The position numbers and the translations under genes are program-made. A DNA stretch of 64,000 bases, from NCBI RefSeq assembly GCF_000956175.1, contig NZ_CP011070.1, positions 1,420,147 through 1,484,146 of the forward strand. Direction: 5' to 3'. Origin of the DNA: Nitrosopumilus adriaticus. GTDB lineage: Archaea > Thermoproteota > Nitrososphaeria > Nitrososphaerales > Nitrosopumilaceae. This document shows positions 9,021 through 17,912 of the stretch, piece after piece; the stretch's first letter is position 1; every line of letters starts with the position of its first letter. A model generated the notes under the pieces. That model saw only the letters and a list, made by a program, of their open reading frames with translations, had not been told where the DNA came from and made no database searches.

Positions 9021-9446
9021 TTATCCCGATTTTGGTTGTTGCATTGCCTGCATCATTTGATTCATTTGGGCTTTTCCTTGCTCTAACCTATTTGCTGCAT
9101 CTTGTTTCTTTGCAGAAGTATCTTGCAAAGCAATTTCAATTTCTTTAATTCTTGCTTCAAGATAATTTATTGCTGAAGGAAAATCTTTTTCGACTGCAAC
9201 TCCTGCCCCAATATTCAAAATGATTTTGCTATTTGATGAAATCTTTGTTGGAACATATGTTCCCATTCCAATTGGAACTAAAGTTTCAGATTCAGGGCTT
9301 TTGCCAAGTGACTGGATTGATTCGATTGCAGCAGTTGCTTCTCTCAAAATACTGTAGAAAGTTCCCTCTCTTTGAGATAAATCAGAAAAATATGTCTCAA
9401 GCATTTGCATTTGCTGCATTAATTGCTCTGCCTGCTCTTCACTCAT
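9021..9446 (-). CDS. pfdA: prefoldin alpha subunit
   Basis: Subunit of the archaeal prefoldin (GimC) hexamer, which delivers unfolded chains to the thermosome. The 141-residue protein has N- and C-terminal coiled coils around a central beta-hairpin region (ETLVPIGMGTYVPTKISSN, then KIILNIGAGVAVEKDF), the alpha-type pattern. The C-terminus is Gln/Met-rich. It is the first gene of pfdA-ftsY-argF, with 3 bases between its stop and ftsY. Confidence 0.9.
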   Translation of the reverse strand: MSEEQAEQLMQQMQMLETYFSDLSQREGTFYSILREATAAIESIQSLGKSPESETLVPIGMGTYVPTKISSNSKIILNIGAGVAVEKDFPSAINYLEARIKEIEIALQDTSAKKQDAANRLEQGKAQMNQMMQAMQQPKSG

Positions 9447-9539
9447 TTACAACCAACCTCCCTCAGAAGGTTATAAATTCATTCATGGGTAAAAGAGAAA
9501 TCAAAAATAGAAAATGAAGAAAAAAATAAAGATTGAACT

Positions 9540-10160
9540 TTATTTTGCTTTGGAGAATCTAGATTCTACCTCATCCCAGTTTACTACATTCCACCATGCG
9601 GCGATATAGTCTGGTCTTTTGTTTTGGTAGTTTAGATAGTATGCATGTTCCCAAACATCACAGCCCAATAATGGCACCAGTCCTTCAGTTCTTGGACTTG
9701 TTTGGTTTGGCATTGATTTGTATTCAACCTTACTTGATGAAGGGTTGTAAACTAACCATCCCCAACCACTGCCTTGTATTACTGCTGTAGTGGATGAAAA
9801 TTTCTCCTTAAACTCAGCGAAGCTTCCAAAAGAACTGTTAATTGCATCAGCAATTGATCCTCCTGGTTCACCGCCTCCGTTTGCTTTCATGTTGTTCCAA
9901 AATAGCCTGTGGTTATCATATCCACCACCATTGAAATTAACTGCACCTCTTTGAGCTTCTGGTACTGATTTGATATCAGCTAGAATCTCAAGTATGTCTT
10001 TTGATTGAATATCAGCAGGACATGCTTCAAGGGCTGCATTTAATTTGTCAGTGTATGCTTGATGATGTTTTGTATGATGAATCTCCATTGTTCTTGCGTC
10101 AATGTGAGGTTCGAGTGCATCATATGCATATGGCATTTCAGGAAGAGTGTATTTTCCCAT
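9540..10160 (-). CDS. sod: Fe/Mn superoxide dismutase (copy 1)
   Basis: Converts superoxide to oxygen and peroxide. The 206-residue protein has [14 protein letters not shown] at the N-terminus (first metal His), [10 protein letters not shown] in the core, and [19 protein letters not shown], which provides the Asp and His ligands. The metal cannot be assigned from sequence alone. Monocistronic, minus strand, divergent from the subtilase gene. A second, clearly paralogous copy is at 54600-55256. Confidence 0.95.
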   Translation of the reverse strand: MGKYTLPEMPYAYDALEPHIDARTMEIHHTKHHQAYTDKLNAALEACPADIQSKDILEILADIKSVPEAQRGAVNFNGGGYDNHRLFWNNMKANGGGEPGGSIADAINSSFGSFAEFKEKFSSTTAVIQGSGWGWLVYNPSSSKVEYKSMPNQTSPRTEGLVPLLGCDVWEHAYYLNYQNKRPDYIAAWWNVVNWDEVESRFSKAK

Positions 10161-10223
10161 AGAATCAAAGAGATCCTAATTCAATTTATTGCTTTACGAA
10201 GCAATTCATTTTTACTTGTAAAA

Positions 10224-12260
10224 ATGCATAAAAAATTTGTGAAATTTCTAGCATTTTTATTAATACTTGCAATTGCTGTCGGATTTGTTTTCTCAGGGTT
10301 CTTTTTTGCAGAAGACGAAATTCGAGCATATCTGGACAAAAGCGTTCCATTCATTGGAACAGATATTCCAAGAATGGGTGGAATTGACGGGGCAGGAATC
10401 AAAGTCGCAGTAATAGATACGGGCGTAGATTTTAACCATCCAGATTTACTTGGCTGGGGACCTGATGGCAAAGTAATTGGAGGATACAATTTCATTGAAG
10501 AGAATAAGCCTCCATTGGATAAGAATGGGCATGGCACTCAAGTTGCAGGAGTGATTGCAGCTGATGGGCAAGCAAAAGGTGTTGCACCAAAGGCCAAAAT
10601 TCTTGCATACAAAGTTTCTGAAGACGGTGAAGGAGTGTCATCGGATCTTATTATTCGAGCAATTGAGAAAGCAGTAGAAGATGGTGCAGACATTATCAAC
10701 ATTAGTTTGGGAGTTAACAAAACAAATTCAAAGATTGACCGCGCAGTAAATCTTGCATTAGAAAAAGAGATCTTTGTAGTAACTGCAGCTGGAAATGACG
10801 GTCCAGGATTTCAAACTATTGGAAGTCCCGGAAGAAATTACGGTTCAGTTACAGTTGGTGCAACATATAACAATCTCACTTCAAGCTTGGTGGCAACTCT
10901 AGAAGTAAATGACAAACCATTTACAGTAATCCCAATGGTCGGCTCTGAAAAATTAAACGGTCCAATTACTGGAAAAATAATTTTTGCAGGATATGGAAAA
11001 CTAAAAGACTTTGAGGGAATTGATGTCAAAGATGCGATAGTAATTGTTGAGAGAGGAAGTGATGTAGAGGGAGAATTGCTGTATTTTTCAATCAAGGAGA
11101 ATAATGCCGCAAATGCTGGAGCCAAAGCTTTGATAGTGTACAATAATGTCCCAGGAATTTTTCTTGGGGAATTAATTCACGATTTTGCAGATTCAGACTA
11201 TAATCCCCAGATTCCAGTAGTATCAATTGACAGAGAAGAAGGTCTGGAGATTATCGAATCAATAAAAAATGAAAACAATGCATCAATGCATTTGTTTTAC
11301 AATCCAGACTTTGTAGCTCACTTTAGCTCCCGAGGTCCTGTTTCACCATTTTACCTAAAGCCCGAACTTGTAGCACCGGGGGCATACATCAATACCACTC
11401 AAAGTAATGCAGGGTATAATTTCACCAGTGGAACAAGTTATGCCGCACCTCATGTGAGTGGGGCAGCAGCACTATTACTCCAGAAAAACCCATCACTGCA
11501 CCACCATGAGATAAAATCGCTACTACTGACCACAGTTGAGCCTGTATCTGATGCCTATGGCCAGCAATTCTCACTAAATGATGCAGGGGCTGGAAGGCTT
11601 GATATTGAAAATGCATATGGGGCCAATCTAATCATAATGCCGCCTAATTTTGTAATCAGCATTTCATCAGATGATACCATTGCAGAAAAACAATTACAGC
11701 TAAAACTCATTGATGGCACCCTAGATGATTTGGATGTAAAATTTGAAGGACCAGAGTTTATTCAGTTTGGATATAATCTTGAAGAAGATAATTTGAAATT
11801 CAAACTAAGTATGACTGGAGAAAATTTCGGTGAACATGAAGGACAAATAATTATTCATCATGATGGCACACGTTACACCATTCCAATACTGGTTCATTAT
11901 ACTGAAGGGTCGATATCGGTAATTCAGCAAAATCAAAAACTCATCTTTGATATTTATCATCCAGAGAAATGGAATTTTGCAAAAATATCAGTGACAAACA
12001 GCAAAGACGGCAGAGTAGATACAACTACCATGCTGCCAAACAATAAGGCAACAATAGATGTCTTTGAGAATGCAGAGTACTGGATTGAAGCTAAAATTAG
12101 AACGGATCAAAACTCTACTAGTGCATACAATACAATCGATATCACTACAATTCCTGATGGCATTCAAAGACTAGACTTTGACATTCCAGAAAAACAGATT
12201 GGAATCATTGCAATAATAGTGGCAGCTATTGGAATTTTTGGATTGATTAAAAGAAGATAA
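10224..12260 (+). CDS. membrane-anchored subtilisin-like serine protease (S8) with PA domain
   Basis: Extracytoplasmic protease of 678 residues from the ATG at 10224, which gives a clean N-terminal hydrophobic segment (residues 8-28). The catalytic triad is visible: Asp65 in AVIDTG, His103 in NGHGTQVAG, and Ser in FTSGTSYAAPHVSG, plus the oxyanion Asn in TAAGNDG. Between His and Ser lies an insertion of about 140 residues with a PA-domain look (AGAKALIVYNN). A C-terminal beta region follows, then a final TM segment (IGIIAIIVAAIGIFGLIKRR). No long I9 propeptide is present. In-frame sequence upstream of 10224 lies over the sod gene and is not coding-like. Confidence 0.93.
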   Translation: MHKKFVKFLAFLLILAIAVGFVFSGFFFAEDEIRAYLDKSVPFIGTDIPRMGGIDGAGIKVAVIDTGVDFNHPDLLGWGPDGKVIGGYNFIEENKPPLDKNGHGTQVAGVIAADGQAKGVAPKAKILAYKVSEDGEGVSSDLIIRAIEKAVEDGADIINISLGVNKTNSKIDRAVNLALEKEIFVVTAAGNDGPGFQTIGSPGRNYGSVTVGATYNNLTSSLVATLEVNDKPFTVIPMVGSEKLNGPITGKIIFAGYGKLKDFEGIDVKDAIVIVERGSDVEGELLYFSIKENNAANAGAKALIVYNNVPGIFLGELIHDFADSDYNPQIPVVSIDREEGLEIIESIKNENNASMHLFYNPDFVAHFSSRGPVSPFYLKPELVAPGAYINTTQSNAGYNFTSGTSYAAPHVSGAAALLLQKNPSLHHHEIKSLLLTTVEPVSDAYGQQFSLNDAGAGRLDIENAYGANLIIMPPNFVISISSDDTIAEKQLQLKLIDGTLDDLDVKFEGPEFIQFGYNLEEDNLKFKLSMTGENFGEHEGQIIIHHDGTRYTIPILVHYTEGSISVIQQNQKLIFDIYHPEKWNFAKISVTNSKDGRVDTTTMLPNNKATIDVFENAEYWIEAKIRTDQNSTSAYNTIDITTIPDGIQRLDFDIPEKQIGIIAIIVAAIGIFGLIKRR

Positions 12261-12261
12261 C

Positions 12262-13866
12262 CTAGAGGGGTGGTTTTGGACCTGCCTCAATAATATCAGG
12301 TGAGACACCATCAAACTTTTTGAAATTCTCAGTGAACATCTGGGCTAGTTTCTTTGCAGACAAATCATAAGAGTCCTTATCAGTCCAGGTATTTTTTGGA
12401 TCTAAAATTTCAGATGGGACACCTTCCACTTCAGTTGGAATATCTAGATTAAACAAATCATCATGACGATACTTTACAATATCAAGTGCGCCAGAAAGTG
12501 CAGCTGTAACCATTGCTCTACTGTACTTTATCTTGATTCGTTTTCCTACACCATATGGGCCGCCAGACCATCCAGTGTTTACAAGATAGACTACAGTATT
12601 GTGCTGATTGATTTTATCTCCCAACAATTTTGCATAAACTGAGGCCGGTCTAGGCATGAATGGTGCCCCAAAGCACTCAGAAAATACAGATTTTGGCTCT
12701 TTGATACCACGTTCTGTTCCTGCCAACTTGCTGGTATATCCGGACATGAAATGAAACATTGCCCCCTCCTTTGTCAATCTAGAGACAGGTGGCAAAACAC
12801 CTAGTGCGTCAGCTGTCAAAAATACAATTACTTTGGGATTTCCTCCGACACTTGGAATTACTGCACCTGGAATAAAGTCAAGTGGGTATGCAACCCTAGT
12901 GTTTTCAGTTAATGAGTTATCATCATAATCAGGTACATTGTCTTTGAGTACTACGTTTTCTAAAACTGCGCCAGGTTTGATTGCATTCCAAATTTCAGGT
13001 TCTGCTTCTTGGCTAAGATTGATACACTTTGCATAACATCCACCTTCAAAGTTAAAGGTTCCATTATCAGACCAACCGTGTTCATCATCACCAATTAGTT
13101 TTCTATTAGGATCTGCAGAAAGAGTAGTCTTACCAGTACCAGACAATCCAAAAAACAAAGCAGTGTCACCTTTCTCTCCAATGTTTGCAGAGCAGTGCAT
13201 TGGGAAGATTCCACGTTCAGGCAATAAGAAATTCATTACACCAAACATTGACTTTTTCATTTCACCGGCATACTCTGTCCCACCAATCAAAACAATTTTT
13301 CTAGTCAAGTCAATTAGGATAAAGACATCAGTTCTTGTTCCATCAATTTCAGGATCTGCTACAAAGTCGTTAATACACAAGATTGTAAATTCCGGTTCAT
13401 GATTTTCAAGTTCTTCTTTTGTTGGTCTGATAAACAGATTCCTTGAGAACATGTTCTGCCAGACATGATCATTTATCACCCTAATTGGTAAACGGGTTTC
13501 AGGGTCTGCCCCAACAAAGCCATCAAAAACATAAAGTTCCTTGTTATCAACAAAGTTTTTCATTTTCTCCAAGAGTTTCTCAAATTTGCCAGTTGGGAAT
13601 TGGTGATTAATTTTACCCCAATCAATGGTATCATGGGTTTTGTCATCAAATACAATAAATCGGTCATCAGGTGAGCGGCCAGTATATTTTCCGGTATTGA
13701 CTGAAAGTGAGCCTGTGGAATTTACTACCCCCTCTTTTCTCTCAACTGCAATTGAGACCATCTCCTCAACGCTTAGATTTCTGTGGACTTTGGATGGATT
13801 GATTCCAAACTCTTTTAGCTGAGCAGTGAATTTGTCAGTAACTGCATTACCTACGACTTTGGTCAG
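12262..13866 (-). CDS. pckA: ATP-dependent phosphoenolpyruvate carboxykinase, start codon unclear
   Basis: Interconverts oxaloacetate + ATP and PEP + CO2 + ADP. Visible are TGRSPDDRFIV, the kinase-1a P-loop GLSGTGKTTLSADP, and GGCYAKCINLS. The first in-frame ATG (13761) gives 499 residues but cuts off conserved N-terminal sequence: codons upstream read KEFGINPSKVHRNLSVEE, which is clearly family-like. No ATG, GTG or TTG exists in frame before the TAG at about 13894. A CTG at 13864-13866 sits 9 bases after a GGAGG Shine-Dalgarno sequence and would give 534 residues, close to the usual length. Alternatives are a frameshift from the ATG at 13913 or an assembly error. Confidence 0.93.
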   Translation of the reverse strand: MTKVVGNAVTDKFTAQLKEFGINPSKVHRNLSVEEMVSIAVERKEGVVNSTGSLSVNTGKYTGRSPDDRFIVFDDKTHDTIDWGKINHQFPTGKFEKLLEKMKNFVDNKELYVFDGFVGADPETRLPIRVINDHVWQNMFSRNLFIRPTKEELENHEPEFTILCINDFVADPEIDGTRTDVFILIDLTRKIVLIGGTEYAGEMKKSMFGVMNFLLPERGIFPMHCSANIGEKGDTALFFGLSGTGKTTLSADPNRKLIGDDEHGWSDNGTFNFEGGCYAKCINLSQEAEPEIWNAIKPGAVLENVVLKDNVPDYDDNSLTENTRVAYPLDFIPGAVIPSVGGNPKVIVFLTADALGVLPPVSRLTKEGAMFHFMSGYTSKLAGTERGIKEPKSVFSECFGAPFMPRPASVYAKLLGDKINQHNTVVYLVNTGWSGGPYGVGKRIKIKYSRAMVTAALSGALDIVKYRHDDLFNLDIPTEVEGVPSEILDPKNTWTDKDSYDLSAKKLAQMFTENFKKFDGVSPDIIEAGPKPPL

Positions 13867-14014
13867 AGGATTTGGCCTCCAAAAATAATTCTATCAATCC
13901 CAGGCTGGTTCATGAGATATCGATCCGCCTAAAGTTTCCTTATTATCTTTTTCTTATATGAAATCATTTTTTTGTCTAGGAACGTATTTATTCCAAAATT
14001 CAAGACTCAAATTG

Positions 14015-14419
14015 ATGCCTATCAACAAGGACAAGATTGCAAAGAGAAAGGAAGTAAAAGAACACAATCCTGAATTTGTAAGACCAGAAAGCTGGCGTTA
14101 TGTTAGACTGCAGACTAACTGGAGAAAACCAAAAGGTATCGATCACCACCAGAGAAAACAAAAAAGTAGAGGTCGTCCTGGACTAGTCAAAGTAGGATAC
14201 GGAGGACCAAAAGAAGCAAGAGGATTGCATCCATCAGGATATACAGATAACTTAGTATTCAATTTATCAGACTTGGAAAAACTAGATCCAAAAAAAGACG
14301 GAGTCAGATTCGGACATAGTGTTGGAACTAGAAAGAGAAAGGAAATAATTGTAAAAGCAATTGAAAACAAATTCAAAATTTTTAATGCGAGAGTGAGTGC
14401 AAGTGGTAGTAAATCTTAA
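14015..14419 (+). CDS. rpl32e: large ribosomal subunit protein eL32
   Basis: Archaeal/eukaryotic-specific eL32. The ATG at 14015 (MPINKDKIAKRKEVKEHNP) starts right at the family N-terminus; in-frame sequence upstream to 13958 is unlike the family. Conserved blocks are PESWRYVRLQTNWRKPKGID and GYGGPKEARGLHPSGY. It overlaps eL19 by about 20 bases. In most archaea these two genes sit in the spc operon between uL6 and uL18; here they form a separate pair. Confidence 0.93.
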   Translation: MPINKDKIAKRKEVKEHNPEFVRPESWRYVRLQTNWRKPKGIDHHQRKQKSRGRPGLVKVGYGGPKEARGLHPSGYTDNLVFNLSDLEKLDPKKDGVRFGHSVGTRKRKEIIVKAIENKFKIFNARVSASGSKS

Positions 14420-14858
14420 CGCTAAGAAGAGACTCGCAGCTAGAGTCACAGGTGTCGGCATTCACAGAATTAAATTTGATACGGATCATCTAGATGACAT
14501 TGCAGATGCAATTACTAGAGAAAACATCCGTAGTCTCATCACTGCAAATACAATCAAGATAAAACCATTTGTTGGAACATCAAGAGGAAGAGCACAATTC
14601 AAAAAAGACCAGAGAAAGAAGAGAGGTACAACTCAAGGATCAAAACAAGGCAGAAAGGGTGCAAGAGTTGGCAAAAAAGAAGTTTATGTTGCTAAAGTTC
14701 GTTCATTGAGAAGATTACTAAAGATTGCAAAAGACAGAAAGGACTTGACAAATCCTGAATTCTGGGAACTCTACAAAAAAGTAGGCGGCAATACCGTTAG
14801 AAACAAAGCACATCTCAGACTACTCATGGATGAAATTAGAGAAAAGAGAAAAGACTAG
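14397..14858 (+). CDS. rpl19e: large ribosomal subunit protein eL19
   Basis: Archaeal eL19, a helical, strongly basic protein on the 50S surface. The segment AKKRLAARVTGVGIHRIKFD and the GRAQFKKDQRKKRGTTQGSK basic linker are typical. Starts available are GTG at 14397 or GTG at 14403; the second gives the more family-like terminus (V-V-N-L). It overlaps the end of eL32, suggesting translational coupling, and is convergent with ogt (4-base overlap at the stops). Confidence 0.93.
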   Translation: MQVVVNLNAKKRLAARVTGVGIHRIKFDTDHLDDIADAITRENIRSLITANTIKIKPFVGTSRGRAQFKKDQRKKRGTTQGSKQGRKGARVGKKEVYVAKVRSLRRLLKIAKDRKDLTNPEFWELYKKVGGNTVRNKAHLRLLMDEIREKRKD

Positions 14859-15154
14859 AACCGATAAACTGTATTTTCTAAATTCATAATTTTACCATTC
14901 TTAATCTTGATACCTTCGTCACTTAGCATCTTGGCTTTGATGTGCTCCCCATATGCATAACCTCCAATTTTACCTGTAGACATTACAACTCTATGACATG
15001 GAATGATTACAGGATACGGGTTTTTGTTCATAATTCTCCCAACAACTCGTTGTCCATTTTTTAGTCCAACTGCTTTTGCAAGATCACCATATGTTGTGAT
15101 TTGGCCTTTAGGGACTTGTAGTAATTTTTTGTAAATCTTTTGTTCAAGATTCAA
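14855..15154 (-). CDS. ogt: methylated-DNA--protein-cysteine methyltransferase (catalytic domain only)
   Basis: Suicide alkyltransferase that removes alkyl groups from O6-alkylguanine. The active-site motif IPCHRVV is intact (Cys present, so not an ATL protein), preceded by the helix-turn-helix arm KGQITTYGDLAKAVG and the NGQRVVGRIMNKNP segment. At 99 residues it lacks the N-terminal domain of bacterial Ogt/Ada; such minimal forms are known. It overlaps dtdA by 4 bases. Confidence 0.9.
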   Translation of the reverse strand: MNLEQKIYKKLLQVPKGQITTYGDLAKAVGLKNGQRVVGRIMNKNPYPVIIPCHRVVMSTGKIGGYAYGEHIKAKMLSDEGIKIKNGKIMNLENTVYRF

Positions 15155-15927
15155 AGTTTGATGACCTCAAGACTCGTTGTTTCAAGCAAATCAAGTATCT
15201 TTTGTTTATCAGAGCCCAGTCCCTTCCAATCAAGTAGTGCAGCAGTTGCCATTTTGTTTTGGGATAAAATATGAGAGAAAAGTTCTGCGTCAAGATTTTC
15301 TAGTGCATGCTTTGGAATTACAGTTCCAAGGGCATATTTTCCATTTAGCAATTCATCTGTAAACTTTGAAGGATAGTGAGTTCCGCCAAAGCAGATAGCT
15401 GCTGGATTTTTAGGAATTGGTTTTGACATTACCTGGTGGACCAATAATGCAACAGAGTGACACAGCGATTCATCAGTCCATTGTTTTTCAGTAGTTCCAA
15501 TCTCTATGAAGATTGATGGTTTTCTCAATGCAGTAGGACCATGATGTGTGGCCTCTATGGTAATTTGAAAATCTGAAAACTTTGATTGGTTTTTCTTTAA
15601 TGTTTTAAGATATTCTTTTTGAAGATCAGGGTGTGGGACTGCAACTTGTTTATCATTTCCTCCAAACTTTGCCTCTGAGAAATTTCCTGTACTATGACAA
15701 GTCAGTGCCAACTGTCCGGACTCTGCTGCATGCTTTGAGAGAAAAACAAATCCGTCATAATCATATTTTTCTTCCAGCCAATCAGCTGAAATTGCAGGAG
15801 TTGGAATGATTAGTAAATCATAATATTTTCCACGAAAGACATCACCGTCTTTGGTCATTTCCTTTGAAAGAAATTTTGCCATATTGTGGCCAGCTGGGTC
15901 ATCTTGATACGCAATTAGTAGCTCCAT
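15151..15927 (-). CDS. dtdA: D-aminoacyl-tRNA deacylase (archaeal/plant GEK1 type)
   Basis: Hydrolyses D-aminoacyl-tRNAs, recycling tRNA and keeping D-amino acids out of translation. The 258-residue protein starts at the ATG at 15927 (MELLIAYQDDPAGHNMAKFL). Family motifs are TCHSTGNFSEAKFGG, TIEATHHGPTALRKPSIFIEIG and CFGGTHYPSKFTD. A longer in-frame stretch upstream to 16050 lies opposite secE and looks non-coding. It is coupled to ogt, so this is a two-gene quality-control/repair operon. Confidence 0.92.
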   Translation of the reverse strand: MELLIAYQDDPAGHNMAKFLSKEMTKDGDVFRGKYYDLLIIPTPAISADWLEEKYDYDGFVFLSKHAAESGQLALTCHSTGNFSEAKFGGNDKQVAVPHPDLQKEYLKTLKKNQSKFSDFQITIEATHHGPTALRKPSIFIEIGTTEKQWTDESLCHSVALLVHQVMSKPIPKNPAAICFGGTHYPSKFTDELLNGKYALGTVIPKHALENLDAELFSHILSQNKMATAALLDWKGLGSDKQKILDLLETTSLEVIKL

Positions 15928-15966
15928 GAGATAAGGAATATAAGGACACCCTATTAATTTCCACCA

Positions 15967-16140
15967 ATGAACCCTAAGCAGACTTTGAAGAATATGGTAA
16001 ATACCATGAAAATGGCTAAAAAACCAGACAAAGACGAGTACCAACAGCACCTAAGACTAGTATTATTGGGAATTGGTGGAGTCGGATTAATTGGATTTAC
16101 TATACAGTTTGTCTTTTCGGTAATAACATTTGGACGGTAA
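15967..16140 (+). CDS. secE: protein translocase subunit SecE/Sec61-gamma
   Basis: A 57-residue protein from the ATG at 15967 to a TAA at 16140. It has an amphipathic basic N-terminal helix (MNPKQTLKNMVNTMKMAKKP), the DKDEYQQHLR junction, and one TM segment (VLLGIGGVGLIGFTIQFVF). This is the archaeal SecE/Sss1 architecture, and it lies 2 bases before spt5, the standard secE-nusG order. It completes the translocon with SecY (3027-4457). Confidence 0.92.
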   Translation: MNPKQTLKNMVNTMKMAKKPDKDEYQQHLRLVLLGIGGVGLIGFTIQFVFSVITFGR

Positions 16141-16142
16141 AA

Positions 16143-16601
16143 TTGTCAGAGGAAATAAAATCACACTTGTTTGCAATTAGAACCACTGGAGGACAAGAAA
16201 AAGTGGTTATGAGATTATTAGAGGCAAAGGCCAATGCCAATCAAATTAACATTCAATCAGTATTACTAGTAGATAATCTCAAGGGATATGTCGTAATTGA
16301 GGCAATCAATCCCAGTGATGCATACATGGCAGTTGAAGGTGTAAGACACATTCGCGGTCAATTAAGAGGAGAATTAGAATTCAAAGATATCGAAGGATAC
16401 CTAATCAAGAAATCAACAGTTTCACAATTAGCAGTAGATAATGTCGTAGAAATTACAGGAGGTCCATTCAAGGGAATGAAGGCAACAATCACCAGAATTG
16501 ATGTCGACAAGGAAGAGGCAACCGTAGTTTTACTTGACGCATCATACCAATTGCCAGTAACAGTAGACGCAAACTACCTAAAGCTCTCAAGTGAGGGTTA
16601 G
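16143..16601 (+). CDS. spt5: transcription elongation factor Spt5 (NusG-like)
   Basis: Clamps RNA polymerase during elongation together with Spt4. The NGN domain is at about 10-90 (FAIRTTGGQEKVVMRLLEAK), followed by a KOW domain (VVEITGGPFKGMKATITRID). The 152-residue length is archaeal. The start is a TTG at 16143, 2 bases after the secE stop. It is followed by uL11 after 35 bases. Confidence 0.94.
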   Translation: MSEEIKSHLFAIRTTGGQEKVVMRLLEAKANANQINIQSVLLVDNLKGYVVIEAINPSDAYMAVEGVRHIRGQLRGELEFKDIEGYLIKKSTVSQLAVDNVVEITGGPFKGMKATITRIDVDKEEATVVLLDASYQLPVTVDANYLKLSSEG

Positions 16602-16636
16602 GAAGGATTAAATTTTCATTTTGAGTTTGATTTAAC

Positions 16637-17116
16637 ATGGGAGAACAAAAAGTATCATCACTTGTAACAGGCGGAGCAGCATCAGCTGGTCCACCATTAG
16701 GACCTGCACTAGGACCACTAGGTGTCAACATCATGGAAGTCATTCAAGCAATTAATGATAAAACCAAAGACTTTGAGGGAATGAAAGTTCCAGTTACAGT
16801 AATTGTTGATTCTGATACAAAAAAATACGAAATTGAAATCGGTATCCCATCAGCTGCTGCATTAATCATGAAGGAAGCTGGAATCCAGAAAGGATCTGGC
16901 GCATCTGGTACTGAATGGGCAGGAGATGTGACACTTGATTCTGTAATCAAAGTTGCAAATACTAAACTAGAGAAATCTTATGCTACATCATTGAAATCAG
17001 TTGCAAAGACAATCATTGGAACATGTCTTGCATTGGGAGTCAAAGTTGAAGGAAAGACACCAAAAGAGATGACAGCTGAAATCAACGAAGGCAAATGGGA
17101 TGCAAAATTCCAATAG
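16637..17116 (+). CDS. rpl11: large ribosomal subunit protein uL11
   Basis: GTPase-centre ribosomal protein. The N-terminal signature VTGGAASAGPPLGPALGPLG and the C-terminal rRNA-binding domain (KSVAKTIIGTCLALGVKVEG) are intact. The 159-residue length fits archaea. In most archaea uL1 and uL10 follow directly; here they resume 6.8 kb later at 23963, after a block of signalling genes. Confidence 0.95.
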   Translation: MGEQKVSSLVTGGAASAGPPLGPALGPLGVNIMEVIQAINDKTKDFEGMKVPVTVIVDSDTKKYEIEIGIPSAAALIMKEAGIQKGSGASGTEWAGDVTLDSVIKVANTKLEKSYATSLKSVAKTIIGTCLALGVKVEGKTPKEMTAEINEGKWDAKFQ

Positions 17117-17199
17117 AATAGAATTAAGCAAATAATTTTTTCAAAAACAAATCACTGTTCAATAAGACCATCCTTATAGGGAGATTTCATATTGTGTGC

Positions 17200-17439
17200 A
17201 TGATTAGAGGAGCTCCAAAATACATTATGGTTGCATTTTTTGCATTAGGGGCGTTGTTTGTTGTTTTTTCACTTTGGGCACTATATCTAACGGACATTCC
17301 ACAAGAGCAATTCCTAGAGGATCCTCGATTCGAAGAAGAGTACGTGAAATATTACGAATGGAACATTCTATTTGGAACAGTACTAATAGGAATTGGTTGG
17401 GTTTTTGCATTTCTTGGACGTAAAATGTCTCGCAGATAA
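17200..17439 (+). CDS. small two-TM membrane protein
   Basis: A 79-residue protein (ATG at 17200; a GTG two codons earlier is also possible) with two hydrophobic segments, near 8-30 and 53-72, joined by an acidic loop (DIPQEQFLEDPRFEEEYVKY). The C-terminus is basic (GRKMSRR), placing both termini in the cytoplasm by the positive-inside rule. No family recognised. Plus strand, downstream of uL11. Confidence 0.7.
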   Translation: MIRGAPKYIMVAFFALGALFVVFSLWALYLTDIPQEQFLEDPRFEEEYVKYYEWNILFGTVLIGIGWVFAFLGRKMSRR

Positions 17440-17500
17440 TTTTCAAAAATTTAAATTTTATTTGTAATTTTTAAGTATTGAAAGAATCGGTGTAGCTTGT

Positions 17501-17590
17501 ATGAATAAAAAAATCATTTACATTATCTTGGGAATTGCAGGATTAACAGCATTTGAATTACTTTTCTATTCAGGTTTATTTTTATTCTAG
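17501..17590 (+). CDS. possible 29-residue single-TM peptide
   Basis: ATG to TAG frame of 30 codons with a basic start (MNKKII) followed by continuous hydrophobic residues (YIILGIAGLTAFELLFYSGL). Size and pattern fit a small membrane peptide, but chance is possible in AT-rich DNA, and no Shine-Dalgarno sequence is clear. Confidence 0.3.
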   Translation: MNKKIIYIILGIAGLTAFELLFYSGLFLF

Positions 17591-17677
17591 TTCTATAGAA
17601 TGAGAGCATTAGCTGAATCTAATTAGTCACATCTAATTTTCACAGACTTTAAATTAAAAAACTACCCACATGATACT

Positions 17678-17860
17678 ATGAGAATTGAGTCATGTAGAAA
17701 ATGTGGAATCGAACTAGAAGAAAACAAAAAGTGTGATATTTGCAGAAAAGTAAATCAGTTTTTCTGTCACAACTGTGGCTTTACAACTGATGAGCAAATC
17801 CATTCAAAGTGTTATCTTCTGAGATCAAACCATACCATTCAAAACGCAGCTGTAGTTTAA
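17678..17860 (+). CDS. small double zinc-ribbon protein, copy 1
   Basis: A 60-residue protein with Cys at 6, 9, 19, 22, 30, 33 and 45 and His at 42, giving CX2C-X9-CX2C-X7-CX2C-X8-HX2C, enough ligands for two zinc sites. The same spacing and flanking residues (CRxCG near the start, T-[DE]-x-[QR]-[IF]-H-S-x-C near the end) recur at 22429-22650 and 63744-63926. No enzyme residues are visible; an adaptor or nucleic-acid binder is plausible. It is convergent with the histidine kinase at 17913. Confidence 0.85.
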   Translation: MRIESCRKCGIELEENKKCDICRKVNQFFCHNCGFTTDEQIHSKCYLLRSNHTIQNAAVV

Positions 17861-17912
17861 TTCTCACAAGGCAAACAGTATTTAAAATTCTAAATGGATA
17901 TCACGAAAAAAA

